A stretch of DNA of 41,391 nt from Bacillota bacterium (GCA_030705925.1 JAUZPM010000012.1:1-41391); one strand, 5' to 3'; shown: positions 33,598 through 41,391, counted from the first letter of the stretch. The notes: generated by a model from the letters alone, not told the origin. Numbers and translations: made by a program.

Positions 33598-35061
33598 ATG
33601 AACAACAACACAACACAGAATTACACAATGCTGTGCGATTTTTATGAGCTTACAATGGGAAATGGCTATTTTCAGAGCAACATAGGCAATAAGATCGTAT
33701 ACTTTGACGTATTCTTCAGGGACATCCCAGACGGCGGCGGCTTTGCAATCGCCTGCGGGCTTGAACAGGTCATCGATTACCTTGAAAACCTCAAATTCGA
33801 TGACGAAGATATCGAATACCTTAAAAGCAAGAATACCTTCAGTGAAGATTTCTTAAATTACCTCAAAAACTTCAATTTCGAATGTGACGTTTATGCAGTG
33901 CCTGAGGGCACGCCTATTTTTCCGGGTGAGCCGATACTTACAGTACGTGGTCCTGCCATACAGGCTCAGCTTGTCGAAACCTTCCTGCTTTTGACCCTTA
34001 ACCATCAAAGCCTTATCGCAACAAAGGCAAGTCGTATTGTTCGCGCCGCAAAAGGCAGAGCTGTCAGCGAATTCGGCTCACGCCGGTCACAGGGGCCTAG
34101 CGCCGCAATTCTTGGTGCACGCGCGGCTTATATCGCTGGATGCAGCGGCACGGCGTGCACAATAACCGATCGTCTTTACGGAGTGCCCGCTTCCGGCACG
34201 ATGGCGCACTCTTGGGTTCAGATGTTTGACAGCGAGCTTGAGGCGTTCAAGGCTTACGCAAGACTTTACCCCTCAAATACGATACTGCTTGTCGACACCT
34301 ATAACGTCTTAAAGAGCGGCATTCCAAACGCAATTAAAGCATTCAACGAAGTCATCCTGCCACTGGGGCTTCGTCCTAAGGGCATCAGGATAGACTCAGG
34401 TGATATAACATATCTTTCACGCCGTGCCCGCAAAATGCTGGACGAGGCAGGATTCAATGATTGTCTTATTTTTGCCTCCAACTCGCTTGACGAATACATC
34501 ATCCGCGACACGCTGGAACAGGGCGCATATATCGACGCGTTCGGCGTAGGCGAGCGCCTTGTCACATCAAAAAGCGATCCGGTTTTCGGCGGAGTGTACA
34601 AGCTTGCCGCAGTCGAAAATGACAAGGGTGAAATCATCCCCAAAATTAAGATCAGCGAAAATGTGACCAAGATCACAAATCCGCATTATAAAAAGCCCTA
34701 CCGCCTCTTTGAACGGGACACCAACAAGGCAATTGCCGACCTTATCTGTGTTTACGACGAGGTTGTCGACGATACTAAGCCGCTTGAAATATTCGACCCG
34801 GACTATACATGGAAGCGTAAGACCTTAATGGACTTTTACGCTGTCCCCCTTCACAAACAGATATTTGAAAAGGGAAAGCTTGTTTACAAACAGCCAAATA
34901 TTGAGGAGATCAGGAATTACTGTCTTTCCGAAATAGACAAGCTGTGGGATGAAGTGCTGCGTTTTGACAATCCACACCGCTTTTATGTCGACCTGTCCGA
35001 AAAGCTCTGGGACATAAAACAGCAGCTTTTAAAGCAGTTTGGCCAGAATACTCAAAAATAA
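33598..35061 (+). CDS. pncB: Nicotinate phosphoribosyltransferase
   Basis: This 487-residue enzyme converts nicotinate, PRPP and ATP to nicotinate mononucleotide in NAD salvage. It shows the family opening MLCDFYELTMGNGYF, FDVFFRDIPDGGGF, the EFGSRRSQGPSAAILGAR active-site stretch, ASGTMAHSWVQMF with the conserved His, and the phosphate-binding region GIRIDSGDITYLSR plus FASNSLDEY. The length fits the Firmicute-type enzyme. It lies 7 nt after the membrane protein gene, so it is co-transcribed but probably functionally unrelated to it. Confidence 0.96.
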   Translation: MNNNTTQNYTMLCDFYELTMGNGYFQSNIGNKIVYFDVFFRDIPDGGGFAIACGLEQVIDYLENLKFDDEDIEYLKSKNTFSEDFLNYLKNFNFECDVYAVPEGTPIFPGEPILTVRGPAIQAQLVETFLLLTLNHQSLIATKASRIVRAAKGRAVSEFGSRRSQGPSAAILGARAAYIAGCSGTACTITDRLYGVPASGTMAHSWVQMFDSELEAFKAYARLYPSNTILLVDTYNVLKSGIPNAIKAFNEVILPLGLRPKGIRIDSGDITYLSRRARKMLDEAGFNDCLIFASNSLDEYIIRDTLEQGAYIDAFGVGERLVTSKSDPVFGGVYKLAAVENDKGEIIPKIKISENVTKITNPHYKKPYRLFERDTNKAIADLICVYDEVVDDTKPLEIFDPDYTWKRKTLMDFYAVPLHKQIFEKGKLVYKQPNIEEIRNYCLSEIDKLWDEVLRFDNPHRFYVDLSEKLWDIKQQLLKQFGQNTQK

Positions 35062-35101
35062 TACCGCATACATTATATATTTGCGAGGAAACGGGGAACA
35101 A

Positions 35102-35836
35102 ATGCACGGAATAGGTACAATTGTAAACGCGGGGGCTATAATAGCATGCTCGCTTTTGGGGCTTACGGTCAAAAAGGGTCTTCCGGAAAAAATGAAGACC
35201 TCGCTTATAGACGCAATGGGGATAGCTGTCGCCTTCATCGGCATTTCCGGAACGCTTTCCGCCAGCTTTCACGCGCAAGCATCCGGGGTGATCTCATCCG
35301 GCGGCATACTGCTTCTTATTTTATCACTTGTGATAGGAACAGTGATCGGCGAGCTTTTAAAACTTGACATTTTGTTCGAAAGAGTAGGAAACGCTCTCGG
35401 AGCAAGGCTCTCACGGGGAAGCGGAACCAATTTTTCATACGGATTCGTAAACGCCACCATCATCTTCTGCGTCGGGGCAATGGCAATCGTGGGCTCGATA
35501 CAGGACGGGCTTGCCGGAGATCCAACGACCCTCTATGCAAAATCCGTGCTAGACGGCATAATGTCCTTCATCCTCGCCTCTGCATATGGCGCTGGAGTTA
35601 TGCTCTCAGCCGTAGCTGTATTTCTTTATCAGGGCGCTATTACGGTATGTGCCGTGTTTTTCAAGCAGTTTGCAACAGATGCGCTCATGTCCCAGACCTC
35701 GATGGTAGGCTCAGCTCTGATATTCTGTATCGGTATCAATATGCTCGGAATCAAAAAAATTAACGTTGCGAACATGCTTCCGGCGGCTTTCATTCCAATG
35801 ATTTATGCTATGATAAGAGGACTTCTTAAAATATGA
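35102..35836 (+). CDS. DUF554 family membrane protein (YdfK-like)
   Basis: This 244-residue membrane protein of the DUF554 family has about seven hydrophobic segments. It opens MHGIGTIVNAGAIIACSLLG and includes GTVIGELLKLD, a GSIQDGL segment and IGINMLGIKKINVANMLPA. The function of the family is not established; a transport role is often assumed. The ATG at 35102 is chosen because GGGGA lies 6 nt upstream and it gives the standard family N-terminus; the in-frame TTG at 35039 lies inside pncB and is unlikely. It overlaps the next gene by 4 nt. Confidence 0.9.
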   Translation: MHGIGTIVNAGAIIACSLLGLTVKKGLPEKMKTSLIDAMGIAVAFIGISGTLSASFHAQASGVISSGGILLLILSLVIGTVIGELLKLDILFERVGNALGARLSRGSGTNFSYGFVNATIIFCVGAMAIVGSIQDGLAGDPTTLYAKSVLDGIMSFILASAYGAGVMLSAVAVFLYQGAITVCAVFFKQFATDALMSQTSMVGSALIFCIGINMLGIKKINVANMLPAAFIPMIYAMIRGLLKI

Positions 35837-36330
35837 GCCGAGAAACAGCCTGTGCTTTCACGGGACACCGTCCCGACAAATTCAAATTCGGGTACGACTT
35901 TGACAGCCCGTTATGCTATGAGATACGTGATCGAATACATAGTGCAATAGAATATGAAATTTTGAACGGCATAACTCATTTTATAACAGGTATGGCGCTT
36001 GGTGTCGACATGTGGGCGGCAGCCGAGGTGCTGACGCTTCGCCGTGAATATCCGCAGATAACGCTCGAAGCCGCCATTCCCTGCCCCTCTCAGGCAGACA
36101 AATGGTCAAAACATATGCGTACAGAATATCAAAGCATACTTGAGCGATGCGACAAAAAGACGGTAATAAGCCCCGTTTATATGCCCGGCGTCATGCAGAT
36201 GCGAAACCGTTATATGGTTGATAACTCATCCGTGCTCATTGCAGTTTACAATGGCACGTCCGGCGGAACTCAGAACACCATAGCCTATGCGCTTTCAAAA
36301 GACCTGCGTGTCGTCGAAATTTCATGTTAA
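35833..36330 (+). CDS. SLOG-superfamily protein (DUF1273, YpsA-like)
   Basis: This 165-residue protein has the typical opening CAFTGHRPDKFKFGYD, the glycine-rich loop HFITGMALGVDMWAAAEVL and the closing YNGTSGGTQNTIAYAL of the YpsA/DUF1273 branch of the SLOG (SMF/DprA-LOG) fold. SLOG proteins bind nucleotide-like ligands; YpsA affects cell division in Bacillus. Its role here is unknown. The start overlaps the stop of the DUF554 gene (ATGA), so it is translationally coupled. It ends the plus-strand run that began with ychF. Confidence 0.9.
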   Translation: MSRETACAFTGHRPDKFKFGYDFDSPLCYEIRDRIHSAIEYEILNGITHFITGMALGVDMWAAAEVLTLRREYPQITLEAAIPCPSQADKWSKHMRTEYQSILERCDKKTVISPVYMPGVMQMRNRYMVDNSSVLIAVYNGTSGGTQNTIAYALSKDLRVVEISC

Positions 36331-36337
36331 AAAAAGA

Positions 36338-36366
36338 TTGACAATGATGTTAAGTTATGTTAAAGT
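36338..36366 (+). promoter_or_regulatory. Promoter of the leuA T-box leader
   Basis: TTGACA (36338-36343), 17 nt, then TAAAGT (36361-36366) preceded by TG one base upstream (extended -10). The -35 box is perfect and the -10 box is weak but extended. The transcript should begin near 36373, just before the T-box. Confidence 0.7.
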
Positions 36367-36384
36367 TAGAATACTAATCAAATA

Positions 36385-36652
36385 TTTAAACACTTTGAAG
36401 AGGAATAGTAGGCATTCATTGCAGACTTAAGAGAGCTGTTGGTTGGTGTGAAACAGTGTCTAAGCGAGCGCTGAACTCACCTCGGAGTGGCTCACTGAAC
36501 AAAGTAGGCGCAGTCGGATGCCGTCCGTTATTTCGGCTGGGTATCGGTTTTTATGACCCGTACCTTAAAGTGTGTTCCTTTTGGAACAAACAAGAGTGGT
36601 ACCGCGGAAGTTACGTCTTTCGTCTCTTATGAGGCGAAGGGCGTTTTTTTAT
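36385..36652 (+). promoter_or_regulatory. T-box riboswitch, leucine specifier, controlling leuA
   Basis: The leader has the classic parts of a T-box. Stem I carries AGAGAGCTG...GGTGTGAAACAG (about 36430-36456), and the specifier region GAACTCACC has CTC (Leu) at 36476-36478. The 14-nt T-box core AGAGTGGTACCGCGG lies at about 36593-36607, and the terminator is at 36613-36649. Uncharged tRNA-Leu should pair its anticodon with CTC and its acceptor end with the UGGN bulge, favouring antitermination and leuA expression under leucine starvation. A leucine specifier before a leucine-biosynthesis gene is internally consistent. Confidence 0.95.
36613..36649 (+). terminator. T-box terminator hairpin
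   Basis: A 14-bp stem including G-U pairs (ACGTCTTTCGTCTC with GAGGCGAAGGGCGT) around a TTAT loop, followed by TTTTTTT. It is mutually exclusive with the antiterminator that contains the GGTACCGCGG core just upstream. Confidence 0.9.
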
Positions 36653-36695
36653 TGCAATTAATTATATTTACATATTGAAAACGGAGGTAATACGT

Positions 36696-38357
36696 ATGAA
36701 AAACTACACAAGATACACACAGTATATGCCCATCAGACTTGCCGACCGCACGTGGCCTGATAAGCAGATCGAAAAGGCGCCCATTTGGTGCAGCGTCGAT
36801 CTCCGTGACGGCAATCAGGCGCTTGAGGTTCCTATGAATCTTGAACAAAAGGTTGATTTTTTCAAATTTCTTGTCAAAATGGGTTTTAAAGAAATTGAAG
36901 TCGGCTTTCCCGCCGCTTCTGACACTGAATATATTTTTACCCGTACTCTTATCGAACAAAACCTGATCCCCGACGATGTCACCATACAGGTATTGACGCA
37001 GTCGCGTGAGCATATCATCCGCAAAACCTTTGAGGCATTAAACGGCGTAAAACATGCGATCGTCCATCTTTACAACTCAACCTCTACACTTCAGCGTGAT
37101 GTCGTATTTTGCAAGGATAAACCCGAAATCACAGCCCTTGCGGTATCCGGAGCAAAACTTATTCGTGAGCTTGCAGAAGAATACGGCAGCGAGCGGTTCG
37201 TTTTTGAATACTCCCCCGAAAGTTTCACCGGCACTGAGCCGGACTATGCAGCCGAAATATGCAACGCAGTCATAGACGTCTGGAAGCCGACGGCAGATAA
37301 AAAAGTCATAATCAACCTGCCCTCAACCGTTGAAATGGGAACACCAAACATCTATGCGGATATGATCGAATATATGTGCCGCAATATCAAAAACCGTGAG
37401 AACGTTCTGATCTCGCTCCATGCTCATAACGACCGCGGCTGTGCGGTTGCGGCATCTGAGCTCGGCATTCTCGCCGGCGCTGATCGTGTCGAGGGCACGC
37501 TTTTTGGAAACGGCGAGCGCACAGGAAATGCCGACATCATGAATATCGCAATGAATATGTACACTCAGGGAATCGACCCGTGCCTTGACTTCTCCCACAT
37601 TGACAACGCTGTCGAAATATACGAAAAATCTACCAATATGAGCGTTCACCCACGCCATCCGTATGCAGGTTCGCTTGTTTTCACCGCTTTTTCCGGCTCG
37701 CATCAGGATGCGATAAACAAGGGCATGAACAAAATGAAAGAGCATCCCGACCGATGGGAAGTCCCCTATCTTCCGATCGATCCTGTGGACGTTGGCAGGA
37801 ATTACGACCCGATCATCAGAATAAACAGCCAGTCCGGCAAGGGCGGAGTTGCATATATTCTCGAACACAGCTACGGTCTCCATGTGCCTAAAATCATGCA
37901 GCAGCATTTTAGTTCAATCGTCACCCGCGTTTCCGACAGTCAGAACAAAGAGCTGCTTCCGGAAGAGATATATCATCTGTTTGAAAATGAATATATCAAT
38001 CTTTCAAACCCGATAGGCTTTGAAAGCTACGCTGAGGGTGAAACCGAGGGCGACGACAGTACAGTCAATGCAGTTATAACCGTAAACGGTGAAAAGAAAA
38101 ACATCAGCGGCTGCGGCAACGGTATTCTGAGCGCATTCTGCAAAGCGCTGATGAACGAGTTCGGCATTACATTTGAGGTCACAAACTACAGCGAACATTC
38201 TCTCGAATACGGCTCAAAATCCAGAGCTATTACCTATATGCATATCTCGGGTGCTGACGGTTCTTCTTTTTACGGTGCCGGCGTTTCGGGCAGCATAAGC
38301 AAATCTTCCATCAAAGCTGTCGTCAGCGCGGTAAATAAAATGATGCAGACAAAATAA
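36696..38357 (+). CDS. leuA: 2-isopropylmalate synthase
   Basis: This 553-residue enzyme condenses acetyl-CoA with 2-oxoisovalerate in the first committed step of leucine synthesis. It belongs to the longer (yeast-like, LeuA type 2) form: it opens MKNYTRYTQYMPIRLADRTWPD, has the catalytic CSVDLRDGNQAL with the metal-binding Asp, VHLYNSTS, and the metal-binding HAHNDRGC. The C-terminal leucine-binding regulatory domain covers about 435-553 and mediates feedback inhibition. The start is the ATG at 36696, with CGGAGG 9 nt upstream; a TTG seven codons earlier overlaps that site. Expression should be set by the leucine T-box just upstream. No other leu genes follow. Confidence 0.96.
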   Translation: MKNYTRYTQYMPIRLADRTWPDKQIEKAPIWCSVDLRDGNQALEVPMNLEQKVDFFKFLVKMGFKEIEVGFPAASDTEYIFTRTLIEQNLIPDDVTIQVLTQSREHIIRKTFEALNGVKHAIVHLYNSTSTLQRDVVFCKDKPEITALAVSGAKLIRELAEEYGSERFVFEYSPESFTGTEPDYAAEICNAVIDVWKPTADKKVIINLPSTVEMGTPNIYADMIEYMCRNIKNRENVLISLHAHNDRGCAVAASELGILAGADRVEGTLFGNGERTGNADIMNIAMNMYTQGIDPCLDFSHIDNAVEIYEKSTNMSVHPRHPYAGSLVFTAFSGSHQDAINKGMNKMKEHPDRWEVPYLPIDPVDVGRNYDPIIRINSQSGKGGVAYILEHSYGLHVPKIMQQHFSSIVTRVSDSQNKELLPEEIYHLFENEYINLSNPIGFESYAEGETEGDDSTVNAVITVNGEKKNISGCGNGILSAFCKALMNEFGITFEVTNYSEHSLEYGSKSRAITYMHISGADGSSFYGAGVSGSISKSSIKAVVSAVNKMMQTK

Positions 38358-38369
38358 TCTTAACACACA

Positions 38370-38399
38370 GAATATTATAACCCCCTCCCCGCATATATT
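38370..38399 (+). promoter_or_regulatory. Predicted sigma-E promoter of spoIIID with internal C-rich element
   Basis: GAATATT (38370-38376) and CATATATT (38392-38399), 15 nt apart, resemble the sigma-E consensus (KMATATT, 14-15 nt, CATACAMT; the -10 box matches 6 of 8). SpoIIID is a classic sigma-E target. Inside the spacer, CCCCCTCC (38381-38388) is exactly complementary to GGAGGGGG (38419-38426), which forms the ribosome site of spoIIID. Confidence 0.55.
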
Positions 38400-38431
38400 G
38401 TGGTAAGACACGTAAAGAGGAGGGGGTTTGT

Positions 38432-38686
38432 TTGAAGTTATCGCTTGACAGACGGGCAGTGGAGCTTGGCCTTTATATCGTTGAGCACGGCGCGACGGTG
38501 AGGCAGGCGGCGCAGGTTTTTGACGTTTCCAAAAGCACCGTCCACAAGGACGTCACCGACAGGCTGTTTTACATAAACCGCGCATTGTATACGCAGGTTC
38601 AAAAGGTCCTTAACGTGAACAAAAATGAACGGCACATACGTGGTGGTATAGCCACAAAAAATAAGTATCTGAAAAAGAAAATATAA
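38432..38686 (+). CDS. spoIIID: Sporulation transcription factor SpoIIID
   Basis: This 84-residue protein is a full-length SpoIIID, the mother-cell DNA-binding regulator that represses or activates many sigma-E genes and helps switch to sigma-K. The helix-turn-helix (TVRQAAQVFDVSKSTVHKDV, about 23-42) and the basic C-terminal tail (NERHIRGGIATKNKYLKKK) are both present. The start codon is TTG, with a very strong AGGAGGGGG ribosome site 5 nt upstream. The gene marks the organism as an endospore former. It stands alone, convergent with the anti-sigma gene. Confidence 0.96.
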   Translation: MKLSLDRRAVELGLYIVEHGATVRQAAQVFDVSKSTVHKDVTDRLFYINRALYTQVQKVLNVNKNERHIRGGIATKNKYLKKKI

Positions 38687-38743
38687 AATAGGCAAACCTA
38701 CAAAAGCAAAAGAGACACCATAAAAAGCAAGCTTAACGCCAAA

Positions 38744-38785
38744 AAACGCCTCATTCCCAATAAACTTTTTGGGAATGAGGCGTTT
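38744..38785 (-). terminator. Terminator between spoIIID and the anti-sigma gene
   Basis: A 17-bp perfect inverted repeat (AAACGCCTCATTCCCAA / TTGGGAATGAGGCGTTT) with an 8-nt loop. On the minus strand TTTTTT follows the stem, so it mainly ends the sigma/anti-sigma operon. It may also stop spoIIID transcription on the plus strand, though the T-run there is short. Confidence 0.9.
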
Positions 38786-38802
38786 GCTTGTGTGTAATAA
38801 TA

Positions 38803-39846
38803 TTATTCGGCTTGCTCAAGAGGGAATGTAACTCTCCAGTTCCCCCACGTTAACATATCTGAAGTATTGAAATCCCCATAAAGTGTATAGTTTTTGATCT
38901 CTTCTCGCGGAATATCGAACACATATTCACAGTAGTCGATTCTGCCCTGCTCTTCATATTTGTTCGCAAAGTATATATTACAATTACAGTTTACAGTATT
39001 GCCATTGACATCCTTCAAATAGAAAGAACCATGATTGTCTTTTTTCAAGCGATCGCCAAGTCCCATTTGTATATGAAGCATACCCCCAATATAGCCTATG
39101 TCAGTCACGCCAATATCATCCACAGGCGATCCGTAAATTGCTTCTGACGGTTTAAGAACAGTTGCTTTGCCTTTATTCGTATACCTTTCATAATCTTTTC
39201 CTCCGCCTCCCATTGCGTTTACATTTTTGGTGTCTTCTGCAGCTGTAACCGACGAAAGATCTATCGGAATCCTGACATCACTGTAATTCTTCTTATGACT
39301 TAAAAACTTTTTTACGGAAAAAGTGATTTTATCGCCCGCTATCTTTTTGTTTTTCCATTCAGTAATTGAAATCAAAAAGGTCGCGGTTTTTGTTTTTTCA
39401 TCGTAATTAACAAACTGACATGAAGCTGAACTGTCAAACGGGCGGTTTATGGAGTAGCTGTCGAATAAATCCGTAGTATCGTCAATGCGGTCCTTTGATA
39501 AATCCTGCATTGTTATATAAATTTCGGCTACATTTCCGTGGATATAAGCAGATAACACTTCCATTTTAATACCATTGTCCTCATCAGATTTCTGTACTGG
39601 CGCAAAAAGCTGGGCTATTCCAGGCGAAACCGTATAAATAAGTTTATAGATCGGTTCTACCTTTGCCGCAAGCGCCGGGACAGTCAGAGACATGCATATG
39701 CAAACTGCTATGACGGCCGCCACCGGTCTATAAAAGAATGAAATCTTTCTTTTGCTGCTAATATGTGCTGATTTCAAAACGCCGCACAACAATTCATCGC
39801 CCGGATGAACTTGATCAATCATATGTTTATATTTTTCTTTAAACAT
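38803..39846 (-). CDS. DUF4179-like anti-sigma factor, single-pass membrane protein
   Basis: This 347-residue protein has a short cytoplasmic N-terminus (1-38, likely sigma-binding), one membrane segment (about 39-61, RPVAAVIAVCICMSLTVPALAAK) and a long extracytoplasmic beta-rich region. This is the layout of the DUF4179 anti-sigma family encoded next to ECF sigma factors. The start overlaps the end of the sigma gene by 8 nt. The external domain probably senses an envelope signal and releases the sigma factor, by analogy with known sigma/anti-sigma pairs. Confidence 0.85.
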   Translation of the reverse strand: MFKEKYKHMIDQVHPGDELLCGVLKSAHISSKRKISFFYRPVAAVIAVCICMSLTVPALAAKVEPIYKLIYTVSPGIAQLFAPVQKSDEDNGIKMEVLSAYIHGNVAEIYITMQDLSKDRIDDTTDLFDSYSINRPFDSSASCQFVNYDEKTKTATFLISITEWKNKKIAGDKITFSVKKFLSHKKNYSDVRIPIDLSSVTAAEDTKNVNAMGGGGKDYERYTNKGKATVLKPSEAIYGSPVDDIGVTDIGYIGGMLHIQMGLGDRLKKDNHGSFYLKDVNGNTVNCNCNIYFANKYEEQGRIDYCEYVFDIPREEIKNYTLYGDFNTSDMLTWGNWRVTFPLEQAE

Positions 39847-40330
39847 CGAAATCCTCCTTTAACATATTTTTAAGCAATGCTCTCGCACGGGTGAGCTGTG
39901 TTCTCACCGCAGAATTTTTTCGGTTTAATGCTTGACTGATTTCAGCAAGCGACATATCTTCATAGTAAAACAGGTGTATAACCTCACGGTATTTTTTCGG
40001 CAATTGCCGCAATTCATTATTAAGGTTTATGTCGTCTTTTGTTTCAAAAGGAATGGTTTCTGTCAAAGGTTCGGTTTTTCTTTTCCATGCAGAATTCCAT
40101 AACTTAATAGAACAGTTTATCGTAACCCTGATAAGCCACGCTTTGCGATGCTCTTCATTTTCAAATACTGGCTGCTTTTTAATATACCGCATGAAAACTT
40201 CCTGGAATACTTCGTCGGCATCACTTTTCGTTCCTGTGCGAGCGAAAGCAAGACGGTAAACCATATCGGCATAAAACTTTATAACATTATCTGCGCAATC
40301 ATCCTTAAGTAATGATTGTGATTTCAACAT
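39839..40330 (-). CDS. ECF-type RNA polymerase sigma factor
   Basis: This 163-residue protein has sigma region 2 (FYADMVYRLAFARTGTKSDADEVFQEVFMRYI, about 21-52, with the DADEVFQEVF motif) and region 4 (LPKKYREVIHLFYYEDMSLAEISQALNRKNSAVRTQLTRAR) with a helix-turn-helix. It lacks regions 1 and 3, as ECF sigma factors do. The downstream overlapping gene encodes its probable anti-sigma partner. GGGAGG lies 6 nt before the ATG. The regulon is unknown. Confidence 0.94.
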   Translation of the reverse strand: MLKSQSLLKDDCADNVIKFYADMVYRLAFARTGTKSDADEVFQEVFMRYIKKQPVFENEEHRKAWLIRVTINCSIKLWNSAWKRKTEPLTETIPFETKDDINLNNELRQLPKKYREVIHLFYYEDMSLAEISQALNRKNSAVRTQLTRARALLKNMLKEDFDV

Positions 40331-40448
40331 TCAAATCCTCCCTTCACTACAAACACCCCTGAGGTAAGGAAAATGCTACATAAATATTTAAATAATTTAT
40401 TTATCACAAAGTTTTCAATGTGAAGATCATTAAGCAATAAATAAAAAA

Positions 40449-40491
40449 AGTGCAGTTTTGACAACTGGGTTTAAGTTATCAACACTACACT
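40449..40491 (-). terminator. Terminator of the GGDEF/EAL gene
   Basis: On the minus strand, AGTGTAGTGTTGATAAC pairs with GTTGTCAAAACTGCACT over 17 positions with one mismatch and two G-U pairs. The loop is 9 nt, and TTTTTTTATTTATT follows. It starts 18 nt after the stop at 40509. Confidence 0.85.
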
Positions 40492-40508
40492 ATTGTATAT
40501 TATAATTT

Positions 40509-41391
40509 TTATTCAGCCAAATCAAGAATATTGCCGTGCGATCTTATAAAAGGAAACACTTCCTCATATGCCATCGGCTTGCCGAATAGGAAGCCCTGAC
40601 CCATCGTACAATTCATGCGTTTTAATTCTTCAAATTGCATACGAGTTTCAATACCTTCGGCTATGACCTTCATATTGAATGTATCTGCAATCTCAATCAT
40701 TTTTTTGACTATAATGTTGCTTCGTATATCCTCTATCTCGTCAATAAGCGATTTATCAAATTTAAGGGTATCTACATTCAATTTCATCACCGCAAGCAGG
40801 TTTGAATAGCCCTTTCCGAAATCGTCAAGCATAAGTCTTATTCCAAGCTCGCTTAGTGCAGTGATAACATCCTTTGCCCTGGAAAACGATTCAATGAAAG
40901 CAGTTTCAGTTAGTTCTACCATCAAAGAATTTGTAAATATCTTATATCGTTTAAGCAGTTTTTCAATTTCAGGTATAAACTCCTGATTCATGAACGAAAT
41001 CGGTGAAACGTTTACAGATATGCCTGTTCTGATACCCATATCCTGAAAAACCGCAAGCATCTTGCACGCGCCTGCCATCGCGCTCTTATCAACTTCCCAA
41101 ATGACATTGTTGTCTTCCGCAATTTTTATGAATTCTTCAGGGGCGATATAGTCGTTCCCGTCTACGACCCGGCACAGAGCCTCGAAAGCGACAAGCTCGC
41201 CCGTCTGAATGTTAAAATATGGCTGATAGTGCAGTTCAAAACTGTTGTTTTTAATTGTTTTCTTTAAAACATCAAGAACATGTGCTTTCCTATCTATTTC
41301 AGCCAGGTTATCCTGTTTAAATTCAAAGTATGTGTTCTTACCGAGTTTTTTTGCTGTATAAAGTGCAGTAGTCACAAGGTCAAGCACGCCC
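40509..41391 (-). CDS. Cyclic-di-GMP phosphodiesterase (EAL domain) with upstream GGDEF remnant, cut by window edge
   Basis: The frame is open to the right edge, so the N-terminus is missing; the GTG at 41387 is internal. The first visible residues (TTALYTAKKLGKNTYFEF) are the C-terminal end of a GGDEF domain. An EAL domain follows with the catalytic residues in place: EALCR, NVSPISF, ELTETAFIE, LDDFGKGYSNL, LKFDKSLI, VIAEGIET and GQGFLFGKPM. It should hydrolyse c-di-GMP to pGpG, with effects on motility or surface attachment. Whether the GGDEF part is active, and what sensor domain precedes it, cannot be seen. Confidence 0.92.
   Translation of the reverse strand, partial: GVLDLVTTALYTAKKLGKNTYFEFKQDNLAEIDRKAHVLDVLKKTIKNNSFELHYQPYFNIQTGELVAFEALCRVVDGNDYIAPEEFIKIAEDNNVIWEVDKSAMAGACKMLAVFQDMGIRTGISVNVSPISFMNQEFIPEIEKLLKRYKIFTNSLMVELTETAFIESFSRAKDVITALSELGIRLMLDDFGKGYSNLLAVMKLNVDTLKFDKSLIDEIEDIRSNIIVKKMIEIADTFNMKVIAEGIETRMQFEELKRMNCTMGQGFLFGKPMAYEEVFPFIRSHGNILDLAE

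Noticed and set aside
35039-35101. TTG start of the DUF554 gene inside pncB
   Set aside because: It lies within the end of pncB; the ATG at 35102 has a ribosome site and the family N-terminus.
38398-38411. A vegetative promoter directly in front of spoIIID
   Set aside because: No TTGACA/TATAAT pair with acceptable spacing; the sigma-E-like pair fits the known biology.
1-41391. CRISPR arrays, tRNA or rRNA genes, insertion sequences, integrases and prophage genes
   Set aside because: None seen on either strand: no regular short repeats with spacers, no cloverleaf sequences, no transposase or integrase motifs.

Overview
The window looks like chromosome of a spore-forming, low-to-middle GC Firmicute, most likely a clostridial (Oscillospiraceae/Ruminococcaceae-like) gut-type anaerobe. 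The grounds are a spoIIID gene, a leucine T-box leader, AddAB instead of RecBCD, strong AGGAGG ribosome sites, TTGACA/TATAAT promoters, and an O2-independent glycerol-phosphate oxidation set (GlpA-like, FAD oxidoreductase, DUF1667). I see no tRNA, rRNA, CRISPR array, insertion sequence or prophage. The finer taxonomic placement is inference.

Layout. Bases 1-2344 (-) are the N-terminal part of a large secreted S-layer-homology protein with cadherin-like beta-sandwich repeats, cut by the left edge. Then come rpmE, a three-gene ABC-2 exporter and addA/addB (2504-12275, -). A small DUF2089 regulator and a membrane protein follow (12428-13041). Bases 13188-25090 (-) hold a glycerol-phosphate island in two transcription units. 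The upstream unit is G1P dehydrogenase (AraM/EgsA type), HAD-IIA phosphatase (AraL/NagD type), UgpA- and UgpE-like permeases, a solute-binding lipoprotein and a TIM-barrel isomerase. The downstream unit is a GlpA-like oxidase, an FAD oxidoreductase, DUF1667, GlpP antiterminator, a PHP-family lipoprotein and a half-size TauE/SafE protein. Each unit has a recognisable promoter followed by a terminator-like hairpin in its leader, which fits control by the RNA-binding antiterminator GlpP encoded inside the island. Bases 25413-29219 (-) are a response regulator, histidine kinase and HtrA protease operon, resembling CssRS-HtrA.

The strand switches at 29390. A compact plus-strand run follows: ychF/engD, DUF1624 membrane protein, family-2 glycosyltransferase, large membrane protein, pncB, DUF554 protein and a SLOG (YpsA-like) protein. 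After it come a T-box leader with a CTC (Leu) specifier, leuA, and spoIIID. Bases 38803-40330 (-) are an ECF sigma factor and its DUF4179-like anti-sigma partner, and 40509-41391 (-) is the C-terminal part of a GGDEF/EAL protein cut by the right edge.

The most interesting points are these: (i) a locus that appears able to take in glycerol phosphate and oxidise both enantiomers (G1P by AraM, G3P by GlpA), possibly for teichoic-acid or lipid-headgroup salvage; (ii) the paired leader attenuators around that locus; (iii) an AddB whose Walker A motif has lost its lysine; (iv) a C-rich element inside the predicted sigma-E promoter of spoIIID that could mask the spoIIID ribosome site only in read-through mRNA from leuA.
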